The notes beneath the pieces are model-generated. The model saw only the letters and a list, made by a program, of their open reading frames with translations, ran no database searches and was not told the origin of the DNA. A stretch of DNA of 32,446 bases, from contig JAHBUO010000024.1 in the NCBI GenBank assembly GCA_019638025.1, positions 1-32,446 of the forward strand. Direction: 5' to 3'. Origin of the DNA: Ignavibacteriaceae bacterium (GTDB lineage Bacteria; Bacteroidota; Ignavibacteria; Ignavibacteriales; Ignavibacteriaceae). Positions 17,914 to 26,254 of the stretch are shown piece after piece (the stretch's first letter is position 1; each line of letters begins with the position of its first letter). Made by a program: the position numbers and the translations under genes.

Positions 17914-18854
17914 AAAAATTGGCTGTGATTGCCTTCGGAGGAAATGCTCTCCTCCGAGGCAATCAAACAGGGACTATCGGTGAACAAGAAACTAACACTT
18001 TTGAAACATGTTCACATCTACTCAGACTAATTAAGCAAAAATATAATATCGTTATAACACACGGAAATGGCCCGCAAGTGGGTAATATCCTACTTCGTAA
18101 TGAAGCTGGATACGATAATTATAAAATCCCTAAAATGCCGTTAGATATTTGTGTTGCTGATTCTCAAGGTGGTATTGGTTATATGATTCAACAACAACTA
18201 AAAAATGTTTTAAATCAATTTAAAATTGAAAAAAACATTCTCACTCTTGTTACAGAAGTTGTTGTTGATAAAGATGACCCGGCATTTAAAAACCCAACGA
18301 AACCAATCGGAAAATATTTCATAAAAGAAGAAGCTGAATTATTATCAAGAGCCAATAATTGGGAATTCAGAGAAGACCCGAGAAAAAGAGGTTGGAGAAG
18401 AGTTGTTCCATCACCTCAGCCGAAAGAGATAATGAATTCTGCAATTATTAAACAACTTGTTTCTAAAGGAAATATCATTGTTGCTGTAGGTGGTGGTGGT
18501 ATTCCTGTAATGTGGAAACGTCCCGATTTTCTTGAGGGGATTGATGCTGTAATAGATAAAGATTTAGCTTCTGCACGACTTGCGATTGATATTGGTGCGG
18601 ATGAGTTTTACATCTTAACAGATATTCCTAAAGTTTGTATTAATTTTCAGAGACCTAATCAGAAATCGCTTGACACTCTCACTATCAGGCAAGCAAAAAA
18701 ATATTTAAAAGCCGGTGAGTTTTCACCGGGAAGTATGGCTCCCAAAATTGAAGCAGCCATTCAATTTACTGCTACAACAAAAAAAACAACAATCATAACG
18801 GAAGCATCAGAATTGTCTAAACCTGATGCAGGAACAAAAATTATATTTCAATAG
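17910..18854 (+). CDS. arcC: Carbamate kinase
   Basis: Interconverts carbamoyl phosphate plus ADP with carbamate plus ATP, normally yielding ATP in arginine, citrulline or ureide breakdown. It has 314 residues, standard length. Visible are AFGGNALL near the N-terminus (8-15), THGNGPQVGN (50-59), the long insert with DPRKRGWRRVVPSPQP that distinguishes carbamate kinases from other amino-acid kinases, and VAVGGGGIPV (191-200). The start overlaps the GTPase stop (ATGA), so translation is coupled. The codons for the N-terminal GGNALLRGN segment form a strong RNA hairpin (17926-17965), described separately. OTCase follows after 8 bases. No arginine deiminase or antiporter gene is in the window. 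Confidence 0.96.
   Translation: MKKLAVIAFGGNALLRGNQTGTIGEQETNTFETCSHLLRLIKQKYNIVITHGNGPQVGNILLRNEAGYDNYKIPKMPLDICVADSQGGIGYMIQQQLKNVLNQFKIEKNILTLVTEVVVDKDDPAFKNPTKPIGKYFIKEEAELLSRANNWEFREDPRKRGWRRVVPSPQPKEIMNSAIIKQLVSKGNIIVAVGGGGIPVMWKRPDFLEGIDAVIDKDLASARLAIDIGADEFYILTDIPKVCINFQRPNQKSLDTLTIRQAKKYLKAGEFSPGSMAPKIEAAIQFTATTKKTTIITEASELSKPDAGTKIIFQ
17926..17965 (+). other. Strong hairpin inside the start of arcC
   Basis: TGATTGCCTTCGGAGGA (17926-17942) pairs with TCCTCCGAGGCAATCA (17950-17965): 16 base pairs, one bulged T and a 7-base loop, beginning 16 bases after the first base of the arcC start codon. It encodes the conserved GGNALLRGN segment, but the choice of CTC CTC CGA codons, unusual in this AT-rich gene, completes the right arm. 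An out-of-frame ATG (17944) sits in the loop behind GGAGG. A role in translation control or RNA processing is inference. Confidence 0.75.
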
Positions 18855-18862
18855 GAAATTAT

Positions 18863-19798
18863 ATGGCAATTAGAATGAACGGAAAAAGTCTTCTCTCAAT
18901 CAATGATTTAAGTGAAGAAGAAATATGGCAAATATTTGATTTGACCAAAGTATTAAAACAAAAACTTTATGCCGGTGAAGAACATCACTACTTAAAAGGA
19001 AAAACTCTTGGGATGATTTTTGCAAAACCTTCTACTCGAACACGCGTTTCGTTTGAAGTTGGTATTTATCAATTAGGTGGAATAGGTTTTTATTATGGGC
19101 CAAACGATCTCCAACTCAAAAAAAGCGAGAATATTTCTGACACAGCAAAAGTACTCTCGAGATATCATAGCGGGATTATGATTCGTACTTTTGCACATCA
19201 AGATGTTGTTGACCTTGCAACATATGGTTCAATTCCGATAATCAACGGATTAACCGATTTATTACATCCTTGCCAGGTTCTTACAGATTTGTTTACAATT
19301 TTAGAAAAAAAGAGAACTCTTAAAGGATTAAAACTGGCTTACCTCGGTGATGGAAATAATATGGCTCATTCACTCCTACACGGATGTTCTAAAGTTGGAA
19401 TGGATATCAGCATTGCTTCTCCTCAAGGCTACGAGCCACTCCCTGAAATTGTCAATAATGCTAAACGAAATGCGGCTATCAGCGGAAGTAAAATCGAAAT
19501 AATTCAAGACCCATTTGAAGCAGTTAAAAACGCTGATATTATTTATACTGATGTTTGGGCAAGTATGGGACAAGAGAAAGAAGCTGAGGAAAGAAAAAAA
19601 TTATTCAAAGATTTTCAAGTGAATAATAAACTTGTTGCTGAAGCCAAATCTGACTATTTATTTATGCACTGTTTACCCGCACACAGAGGGGATGAAGTTA
19701 CAGATGAAGTAGCCGATTCCGCAAATTCAGTTATATTTGATGAAGCTGAAAATCGTTTACATGTTCAAAAAGCGATTATGACTTTATTGATGCAATAG
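18863..19798 (+). CDS. argF: Ornithine carbamoyltransferase
   Basis: Reversibly transfers the carbamoyl group between carbamoyl phosphate and ornithine, giving citrulline. It has 311 residues, full length. The carbamoyl-phosphate site is seen in STRTR (57-61) and HPCQ (135-138). The ornithine-binding loop DVWASMG (230-236) identifies ornithine rather than aspartate or N-acetylornithine as substrate. HCLPAHRG (269-276) carries the catalytic Cys270. Eight bases separate it from arcC. Pairing with carbamate kinase suggests a catabolic (arcB-like) direction, but the sequence alone does not separate anabolic from catabolic enzymes. A terminator follows 12 bases after the stop and closes the operon. 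Confidence 0.96.
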   Translation: MAIRMNGKSLLSINDLSEEEIWQIFDLTKVLKQKLYAGEEHHYLKGKTLGMIFAKPSTRTRVSFEVGIYQLGGIGFYYGPNDLQLKKSENISDTAKVLSRYHSGIMIRTFAHQDVVDLATYGSIPIINGLTDLLHPCQVLTDLFTILEKKRTLKGLKLAYLGDGNNMAHSLLHGCSKVGMDISIASPQGYEPLPEIVNNAKRNAAISGSKIEIIQDPFEAVKNADIIYTDVWASMGQEKEAEERKKLFKDFQVNNKLVAEAKSDYLFMHCLPAHRGDEVTDEVADSANSVIFDEAENRLHVQKAIMTLLMQ

Positions 19799-19809
19799 TA
19801 TTTTACTCT

Positions 19810-19840
19810 AAGACCGGCAAAAGTTTGTCGGTCTTTTTTT
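19810..19840 (+). terminator. Intrinsic terminator closing the glmS-arcC-argF operon
   Basis: AAGACCG (19810-19816) pairs with CGGTCTT (19829-19835), and the stem extends inward through a G-T wobble and GC/AT pairs to a tiny loop; a run of T follows to 19840. It lies between convergent operons, and the stem could also act on the opposite strand, although no T run follows there. Confidence 0.92.
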
Positions 19841-20970
19841 CACTCCAATTTCTTCCTGAATCTTAATGAACTTAAGACTAATATTATTATTCCCATCGCT
19901 AACAGAATGGTTGCATCAAACCACAACTCGGTAAATCCTATTCCTTTCAATATTACACCTCGAATAATTGTTATAAAATACCGAAGCGGGATTAAATAAG
20001 ATATATACTGAATTGATGATGGCATGTTTTCAATCGGGAATGCAAAGCCGGATAAATACACCATCGGCATCAATATCCCAAAGATTGAAATCATCATTGC
20101 CTGTTGTTGTGTTTTGCTTATGGTTGAAATAAACAAACCCAAACCCAATGACGAGAGGATATACAAAAATGATGATGAAAAGAGAAAAATATAGCTACCC
20201 TTTACAGGTATGTTAAACAATAACGACATTGCATTAATTACAATAACCACAGATATAAAACCTAGTATCGTAAATGGAATTAACTTTCCTATGATTAGTT
20301 GATACGGCTTAATTGGAGTGACAATTAATTGCTCCAAAGTACCGATTTCTTTCTCTTTCACAATAGCTAGCGATGTTAAAATTAGTGTTATCACGCTCAA
20401 TAGCAAACCAACAATTCCCGGGACCAAAAAATTTCGTGTTTTTAATAGGGGATTATACCAGACACGAATTTCGGCTGAAATCTTTCCTATAGGCTGATTT
20501 TTAATTCCACTTCTATTGAAATATTCGGTAATTATGTTTTTTGAATATTTTGAAGCTACATTTGAAAAATATCCAGCCGCAATTGAGGCGCTGTTCCCGT
20601 CAGAACCATTGAAAATAACTTGTAGTGAAGCAGTTTCATGTCTCTCAATTTTTTTCTCAAAATTTTTTGGAATAATAATCGCAATATGATATCTCCCTTT
20701 ATCCATTTCAGCAGTGACTTGTTGGTAGTTCTCTGCAGAAAATTTCAACTTGAAATAACCTGAGCTTGTGAGACTTTCGGTGAGTTCTCTGCTTGAGACT
20801 GTATTATCATTATCCATCATAATCATATTTACATTTTCTAAATCCAAATTAGCTGCATATCCTAAAAAAATAAGCTGGATAACCGGCGCAATCAAAACGA
20901 TTGCAAACATTTTCGGATCTCTTCTGAATTGTTGGAATTCTTTAATGATTATATTGACGATAGTCTTCAT
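19840..20970 (-). CDS. ABC-2 type export permease (YbhR/YhhJ-like), distal copy
   Basis: A 376-residue ABC-2 membrane subunit. The N-terminus KEFQQFRRDPKMFAIVL leads into the first membrane helix (about 22-40). A large periplasmic domain follows (about 42-170, with NGSDGNSASIAAGYFSN), then NPLLKTRNFLVPGIVG and five further helices ending near 370. This one-helix, big-loop, five-helix layout is that of the YbhS/YbhR/YhhJ permeases that pair with HlyD-type adaptors in drug and small-molecule efflux. It starts 3 bases after the stop of the paralogous permease, and the two probably form a heterodimer. It is the last gene of the TetR-controlled operon and ends against the converging terminator. 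Confidence 0.92.
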   Translation of the reverse strand: MKTIVNIIIKEFQQFRRDPKMFAIVLIAPVIQLIFLGYAANLDLENVNMIMMDNDNTVSSRELTESLTSSGYFKLKFSAENYQQVTAEMDKGRYHIAIIIPKNFEKKIERHETASLQVIFNGSDGNSASIAAGYFSNVASKYSKNIITEYFNRSGIKNQPIGKISAEIRVWYNPLLKTRNFLVPGIVGLLLSVITLILTSLAIVKEKEIGTLEQLIVTPIKPYQLIIGKLIPFTILGFISVVIVINAMSLLFNIPVKGSYIFLFSSSFLYILSSLGLGLFISTISKTQQQAMMISIFGILMPMVYLSGFAFPIENMPSSIQYISYLIPLRYFITIIRGVILKGIGFTELWFDATILLAMGIIILVLSSLRFRKKLE

Positions 20971-20973
20971 TTA

Positions 20974-22110
20974 TTAAGTATCAATTGATTTTCTTTTATT
21001 TAATACTATGGATACAGTTAGAAGTAAAAATATAAATATCAATAAATAAAGGAACTGATCCCAAAATGCTGAAATTCCAACACCCCGTAATACAATACCT
21101 CGTAAAATCTCAATAAAAAATTTTGCCGGAGTTATATTGGTGATTGTTTGAACGATAATCGGCATACTTTCGATTGGGAAAATAAAACCTGATAGTATCA
21201 CTGATGGAAGTAATGAAACAAAAGTTGCTATGGTAAAAGCTACTTGTTGAGTATCGACGAGTACTGATATAAATATTCCGATACTTGTTGCTGCAATTAA
21301 AAAAACAAATATAGAAATAAATAGGAGAATCAAACTCCCTTTCACTTCTACATCGAATACTAAATAACCTGCAATCAAGATAAAAATTGAGTTAAGAAAT
21401 CCAAGTGTCAAATATGGAGCTGTTTTACCTATTAAGACTTCAATGGAACTTAGAGGTGAGACATTTATTTGTTCAATCGTTCCACGCTCTTTTTCTCTTA
21501 CCAGAGTTAAAGAAACGGTTATAGTAGCAGTGATAAGTAATATCATTGCAATCAACCCCGGGATCAGGAATTTTGTAGATTTTAAATCGGGATTATACCA
21601 GAAGATACTTCTAACATCAAGTGGTATATATTGCTTTTTCCCTTTTACTAAAAGTAATTCGCTCGATATTTTATTGTTGAATTCATTTGTAACGAGATTT
21701 GCGTAGCTTTGAATTATGTTTGCAGTGTTTCCGTCAACTCCATCAATAATGAACTGAATTTTTGATTCTTTATTTGAATAATATTCCGAGCTGAAATCTT
21801 TAGGTATAAATAAAACAGATTGTGCTTTTTTGAGGGAAATTGTATTGTCGATATCATCCGAATTTGTAAGATAACTTTCAATTACAAAATATCCCGAACT
21901 AGTGATGGAGTTAATAAATCTTCTACTCAGTATTGAACGGTCATTATCATAGATGGAGAGTTTAATATCTTTTACATCAAAATTAACTGCATATCCAAAA
22001 ATAATTAATAAGAATACAGGGAAGAATAATAGAATGGATAACATTCTATAATCGCGAACAAGATGATAGAATTCTTTTTTGGCTACTGCTTTAGTCCGTT
22101 TTAGGTTCAC
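20974..22110 (-). CDS. ABC-2 type export permease (YbhS/YhhJ-like), proximal copy
   Basis: Second ABC-2 permease, with the same plan as its downstream paralogue: KKEFYHLVRDYRMLSILLFF, a periplasmic domain with IDGVDGNTANIIQSYAN, NPDLKSTKFLIPGLIA, then five helices. The start is uncertain. The GTG at 22110 gives 378 residues with an N-terminus about as long before KKEF as in relatives and overlaps the upstream ATPase by 20 bases. ATG at 22140 or TTG at 22146 would add 10 to 12 residues and widen the overlap to 50-56 bases. The close likeness to the next gene suggests an old duplication yielding a heterodimeric transporter, matching the two distinct ATPases. Confidence 0.9.
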   Translation of the reverse strand: MNLKRTKAVAKKEFYHLVRDYRMLSILLFFPVFLLIIFGYAVNFDVKDIKLSIYDNDRSILSRRFINSITSSGYFVIESYLTNSDDIDNTISLKKAQSVLFIPKDFSSEYYSNKESKIQFIIDGVDGNTANIIQSYANLVTNEFNNKISSELLLVKGKKQYIPLDVRSIFWYNPDLKSTKFLIPGLIAMILLITATITVSLTLVREKERGTIEQINVSPLSSIEVLIGKTAPYLTLGFLNSIFILIAGYLVFDVEVKGSLILLFISIFVFLIAATSIGIFISVLVDTQQVAFTIATFVSLLPSVILSGFIFPIESMPIIVQTITNITPAKFFIEILRGIVLRGVGISAFWDQFLYLLIFIFLLLTVSIVLNKRKSIDT

Positions 22111-23041
22111 TCTTTTTGCTCGTAAGGTGAATAAATACATCTTCAAGTGATGGTGATATTATGCTTATCGAATTTACTGAAATACCTTTGCTTGATAGGA
22201 GTTGAGTTAATTGTAATTCATTCTTATCTCTCTTCAAAGCAACATGCAAAGTATTGCCAAAAATTGAAACTTCATCTGCGATAGAAGAGTTTTCTAATAT
22301 CTCCATTGCTTCATTTAAGTCTACAAGTCCTAATTCATAAATTGTATTATTTATCGATTTTGACTTGAGTTCCTTAGGAGTTCCTTCAGCTATTAACTTG
22401 CCTGAATCAATTAAAATTATATTGTGGCAAAACTCTGCTTCTTCAAGGTAATGAGTAGTAACAAAAACAGTCATTCCATTTTCAGACAAAAAATGAATTA
22501 AATCCCAGAAACTTCTCCGTGAAATTGGGTCAACTCCACTCGTTGGTTCATCGAGAAAAACAATTTTCGGCTTATGGATAACTGCTGCCCCAAGTGCTAA
22601 TCTTTGCTTAATTCCTCCCGGGAGACTTCCGGTTAGAGAATTTTCTTTCCCGGATAGATTCGCAATATTTAGCGCCCACTTTTTCCTTTCGAATAGTTTT
22701 TCTCCAGAAAGTCCATACACTTTACCGAAGAAATTTAGGTTTTCTTCGACAGTAAGGTCATTGTAAAGGGAAAACCGTTGAGACATATAACCAATATTTA
22801 ATTTTACTAAATCAGGTTCATTTTTTATACTGTAACCTGCGACCAAAGCATCACCTGATGATGGTTCCAAGATACCGCAAAGCATTTTTATTGTTGTCGA
22901 CTTGCCCGCACCGTTTGCCCCTAAAAAGCCAAATATTTCACCTTGTTTTACATTAAAATTAATACTATCGACAGAGCGAAAACTCCCGAACTTTTTCGAA
23001 AGATTATTTACTTCAATTGAATATTTGGATTCTCCAATCAC
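22091..23041 (-). CDS. ABC transporter ATPase B (degenerate signature motif)
   Basis: A 316-residue ATP-binding subunit of an ABC-2 exporter. Walker A is GANGAGKST (41-49), Walker B is IVFLDEPTSGVDP, and the switch histidine H197 is present in VTTHYLEEAE. The signature motif reads LPGGI (140-144) instead of LSGG: Ser is replaced by Pro. This complements ATPase A upstream, which has a perfect LSGG but lacks the switch histidine. A C-terminal domain (about 225-316) is typical of CcmA/YbhF-type ATPases. The start is GTG at 23041, overlapping the TolC stop (GTGA). It corresponds to one half of the fused double ATPase YbhF of E. coli. Confidence 0.94.
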   Translation of the reverse strand: MIGESKYSIEVNNLSKKFGSFRSVDSINFNVKQGEIFGFLGANGAGKSTTIKMLCGILEPSSGDALVAGYSIKNEPDLVKLNIGYMSQRFSLYNDLTVEENLNFFGKVYGLSGEKLFERKKWALNIANLSGKENSLTGSLPGGIKQRLALGAAVIHKPKIVFLDEPTSGVDPISRRSFWDLIHFLSENGMTVFVTTHYLEEAEFCHNIILIDSGKLIAEGTPKELKSKSINNTIYELGLVDLNEAMEILENSSIADEVSIFGNTLHVALKRDKNELQLTQLLSSKGISVNSISIISPSLEDVFIHLTSKKSEPKTD

Positions 23042-24357
23042 AATTTAAGTCCTGCTGATTTTTTGAGTTTGGCAATTGCTATTTCGTAATCTGCGCGTGT
23101 ATTGATTAATTCGGTTTTAATCTGATAGAGCATTACTTCGGCTTCAATTAATTCGGTTGATGTTGCTAATTGAATATCAAACTTTTCTTTTATCGTTTTA
23201 AGATGCTCTTCTGCATACTGCAATGAAGTCATGAGTGCAGATATTTTTTTTGAAAGCTCTTTCTTGTTTGAAAAATCGTTAAAGACTTCAACTTCTATAC
23301 TCTCCATTAATTTTTCTGATAAGAGTTTTGATTGATGATAAGTCTCTCTCGCTTGTTCAACTTGTGAGCCGGTTTGTCCCCAATTCCAAATATCCCAAGA
23401 TAAGTTCAAACTGATATCCCATGTATCATAGAATTTATCTTGTAAAGGAAAAATTCTTTGATTTGGTCTGTTGTAATTATAAGAACCTTGAAGATTTATA
23501 TTTGGATAATAACTTGATTTAACAATATCAATAGCAGATAAAGCAGAATTTGTTTTGAAAGAGATTGATTTTAATTCACTTCTGTTACTTAATGCAGATT
23601 CTTTATATCGGAAATATTCATCATTTAAACTTTCGTCATATTTGGAAAAATCTTCTTCAATAATTTCAGTATGAGATGATAAATCAAGTCCGACAGCACG
23701 ATTAAAATTTATTCGTGATTTAATTTTCAAATTCTCACTCTCCAAAACTTTAACCCTTAAATTTGCATTTTGAACTTCAAATTTGAGTACATCACTTTTA
23801 GTAAGTAAATCATTCTCAAATAAAAGTTTTGCATTTTTCAAAGATGTCTCTACAAGTTTTAGATTTTCCTTTACTAAGTCATCATACTTCAAAGCTTTAT
23901 AATACTGCCAGTAAGCATATATAATCGTATAAATCTCGTTTTGGATTTCAGAATCATAATCCTCTTGAGCAGAATTATTAAGCATTTTGAGTCCCTCTTT
24001 AGTTGATGATAACCTAAAACCGGTGAATATTTGTTGCTGAAATACAATTCGAGTTACATACGAATTCATTATTGCATCTTGTATTTTTATCGGTGTCGGA
24101 AAGAAAGGAACTTTAATTTCTGCATTTGGAACATCACTCATTTTCGTCAGAGTTGCATTAAATCTGAAGGATGGAAAATACTGAGATTTTACCTCTGAAT
24201 ATTTTGCATTGGCGAAGTCAATTTTCGATTGAGCAATTTTAAGATTCTTGCTATTCTTCAAACCGATTTCAACACTCTCATTCAGAGTTAATTTTTGTGA
24301 ATAGCTTAGTACATTAAGCGTAAGTATAAATGTCATTAAAATCGAAATATGCTTCAT
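23038..24357 (-). CDS. TolC-family outer-membrane efflux channel
   Basis: A 439-residue outer-membrane factor. It has a signal peptide (1-20, ending SYSQ) and the start of mature TolC proteins (LTLNESVEIGLKNSKNL). The two TolC repeats each have a beta segment (SQYFPSFRFNATLTKM; SSYYPNINLQGSYNYN) and long alpha-helical hairpin arms rich in Lys and Glu. It would form the trimeric channel that, with the HlyD-type adaptor, lets the ABC exporter cross both membranes. It lies between the two ATPase genes, 11 bases after the first, with GAGAG as ribosome site and a GTGA overlap to the second. A dedicated channel inside the operon means the efflux system is complete. Confidence 0.93.
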   Translation of the reverse strand: MKHISILMTFILTLNVLSYSQKLTLNESVEIGLKNSKNLKIAQSKIDFANAKYSEVKSQYFPSFRFNATLTKMSDVPNAEIKVPFFPTPIKIQDAIMNSYVTRIVFQQQIFTGFRLSSTKEGLKMLNNSAQEDYDSEIQNEIYTIIYAYWQYYKALKYDDLVKENLKLVETSLKNAKLLFENDLLTKSDVLKFEVQNANLRVKVLESENLKIKSRINFNRAVGLDLSSHTEIIEEDFSKYDESLNDEYFRYKESALSNRSELKSISFKTNSALSAIDIVKSSYYPNINLQGSYNYNRPNQRIFPLQDKFYDTWDISLNLSWDIWNWGQTGSQVEQARETYHQSKLLSEKLMESIEVEVFNDFSNKKELSKKISALMTSLQYAEEHLKTIKEKFDIQLATSTELIEAEVMLYQIKTELINTRADYEIAIAKLKKSAGLKL

Positions 24358-24368
24358 AAGACTCTCAA

Positions 24369-25283
24369 TTAGTTATAGTCATTTCCGACTAAGTAAATAA
24401 ATACATTTTCAAAAGATGGAGGAATAAATCGATATTCTTCAATAATGAAATTGTTAGATGTTAAAAGATTTCTTATTTCTTCGTGTTCGTTCTGTTTATT
24501 CAATAGAATGTGAATTCTGTCTCCGAATAGTTGTGTTGAATAATTAGATTTAGTTTTTAGAAAACTATTTGTAGCAATAATATTGCTTGATGAAAGCTCA
24601 AGTATTGATTTATCAAGTTTGTTCTTAATATCGGTAACATTTCCTTGGGCAATAATTTTCCCTTTATGCATCATTGCAATATAAGAGCAGCGTTCAGCTT
24701 CATCCATGTATGGTGTAGTGTAGAATATTGTCATACCTTCACTTAGCAGATTAGATAATATTTTCCAAAAATCTCTTCGTGAGACCGGATCAACGCCTGT
24801 GGTAGGCTCATCAAGGAAAAGAATTTCAGGTTTATGAATAAGTGAGCAGGCTAGAGCTAGTTTTTGCTTCATCCCACCGCTAAGTTTGTCAGCTAATCTT
24901 TTCCGAAACGGTTTTAAGCGAGTAAAAACAAGTAGTTCATCTCGTTTAGCATGATAGCCGCTCACGCCGTGTACTTCGGCAAAGAACTCAATATTTTCGT
25001 CAACAGTTAGATCACCATACAGACTAAATTTTTGTGATAAGTATCCAATTTTGCTCTGTATCTTCTTTCTGTCTTTTTTAATGTTCATCCCTAATAAGAA
25101 AATATCTCCGCTATCAGGAACAGACAAACCGCACAACTCTCTAATTAAAGTTGTTTTTCCGGCACCATCCGGACCAACTAATCCGAACATCTCACCCTTT
25201 TTAATATTCAGAGTGAAATTATCTACTGCAGTCAATGAACCGAAAGTTTTTGTAACCTTATTTATTTCGATTGCAAATTTCAT
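24369..25283 (-). CDS. ABC transporter ATPase A (switch histidine replaced)
   Basis: A 304-residue ABC ATPase. Walker A is GPDGAGKTT (37-45), the signature is a canonical LSGGM (134-138), and Walker B ends in the D158-E159 pair of LFLDEPTTGVDP. The H-loop reads YTTPYMDEAE, with Pro191 where the catalytic switch histidine normally stands. This is expected to spoil ATP hydrolysis at its own site while leaving it able to donate a good signature motif to its partner, ATPase B. It overlaps the adaptor stop (ATGA at 25280-25283). It resembles one half of the YbhF/YhiH double ATPases, here encoded as a separate gene. Confidence 0.94.
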   Translation of the reverse strand: MKFAIEINKVTKTFGSLTAVDNFTLNIKKGEMFGLVGPDGAGKTTLIRELCGLSVPDSGDIFLLGMNIKKDRKKIQSKIGYLSQKFSLYGDLTVDENIEFFAEVHGVSGYHAKRDELLVFTRLKPFRKRLADKLSGGMKQKLALACSLIHKPEILFLDEPTTGVDPVSRRDFWKILSNLLSEGMTIFYTTPYMDEAERCSYIAMMHKGKIIAQGNVTDIKNKLDKSILELSSSNIIATNSFLKTKSNYSTQLFGDRIHILLNKQNEHEEIRNLLTSNNFIIEEYRFIPPSFENVFIYLVGNDYN

Positions 25284-26254
25284 TTTACTTTAACTGAAAT
25301 TTTTGCATCAGCCGGCATACCGGTTTTTAATTGCATATCAGGGTTATTAATTTTAATCTTTACAGCAAAGACTTGTTTTGTTCTTTCTTCTTTAGTCTGA
25401 ATATTTTTTGGTGTGAACTCCGCTTCATTCGAGATAAAAACAACCCTTCCGGGGAATGGTTTATCCGGAAAAGAATCGATAAAAATTTCGGCTTCGTCGT
25501 TAAGAGATATTTTTCCTAATTGTGTTTCCGGAATATATATCACCAATTCAACAATTGAGAGATCACTAATCTTTAGCAATGCAGACATAGGAGATACTGT
25601 TTCTCCGGCTTCGACTAATTTATTTGTTACAACCCCAACTCCCCTTGAAACAATGTAGCAATCATTAATGTTTTTTCTTATAAGCTGAAGTTGAGCTTCA
25701 GCTTGATTTAATCGGGCTTCTGCTTGTTTTTTTTCTTCAGGCCTTGAGATGTTTTTAATTTTAGCAACATTCTCTTCGGCTACTAACAATTGAGATTTTA
25801 TAGTTTTATATCTGTTATCAGCATCTTCATATTGCTTTTTAGTGATGACTCTGGTCTCAAACAATTTTTCAAAACGTTCTTTATCTATTTTAGCCTGATC
25901 ATAAGCTATCTTTGCCTGCGAGTAAAAAGCTTCAGTTTGAACTATATCTTCTTTTCTTGCTCCACGGTTAACTAAATCATATTGAGCTTTCGCTAGTGCT
26001 ACTGCAGCCTCTCCACTTTTTAATTGAATACGGAATAAGGAATCATCAATGATAAGGAGTGTATCCCCCTTATTAACTTTGCTTCCTTCATCTGCATAAA
26101 CTGCAATTATTTCTCCACCGACTTTGGCACTGATTGTAACATTTTTTGACTCAATTGTACCACTCCCTTCAATTACATCTTCATTCTCCGAATTGCAACT
26201 CGTTAATGATAAAACTATAATAAATAGTGCGGTTAAGATGAATAAATCTTTCAT
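25280..26254 (-). CDS. HlyD-type membrane-fusion lipoprotein (YbhG/YhiI-like)
   Basis: A 324-residue periplasmic adaptor that bridges the ABC exporter and the TolC channel. The N-terminus is a lipoprotein signal with lipobox LTSC (17-20), so it should be lipid-anchored through Cys20. A first lipoyl half follows (GSGTIESKNVTISAKVGGEI), then a long coiled-coil hairpin rich in Ala, Lys, Glu and Gln (about 75-190). The second lipoyl half and a barrel domain (VELVIYIPETQLGKISLNDEAEIFIDS region) end in LKTGMPADAKI. Both ends overlap neighbours by 4 bases (ATGA). Relatives in the YbhG group export drugs or other small hydrophobic compounds; the substrate here is unknown. Confidence 0.93.
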   Translation of the reverse strand: MKDLFILTALFIIVLSLTSCNSENEDVIEGSGTIESKNVTISAKVGGEIIAVYADEGSKVNKGDTLLIIDDSLFRIQLKSGEAAVALAKAQYDLVNRGARKEDIVQTEAFYSQAKIAYDQAKIDKERFEKLFETRVITKKQYEDADNRYKTIKSQLLVAEENVAKIKNISRPEEKKQAEARLNQAEAQLQLIRKNINDCYIVSRGVGVVTNKLVEAGETVSPMSALLKISDLSIVELVIYIPETQLGKISLNDEAEIFIDSFPDKPFPGRVVFISNEAEFTPKNIQTKEERTKQVFAVKIKINNPDMQLKTGMPADAKISVKVK

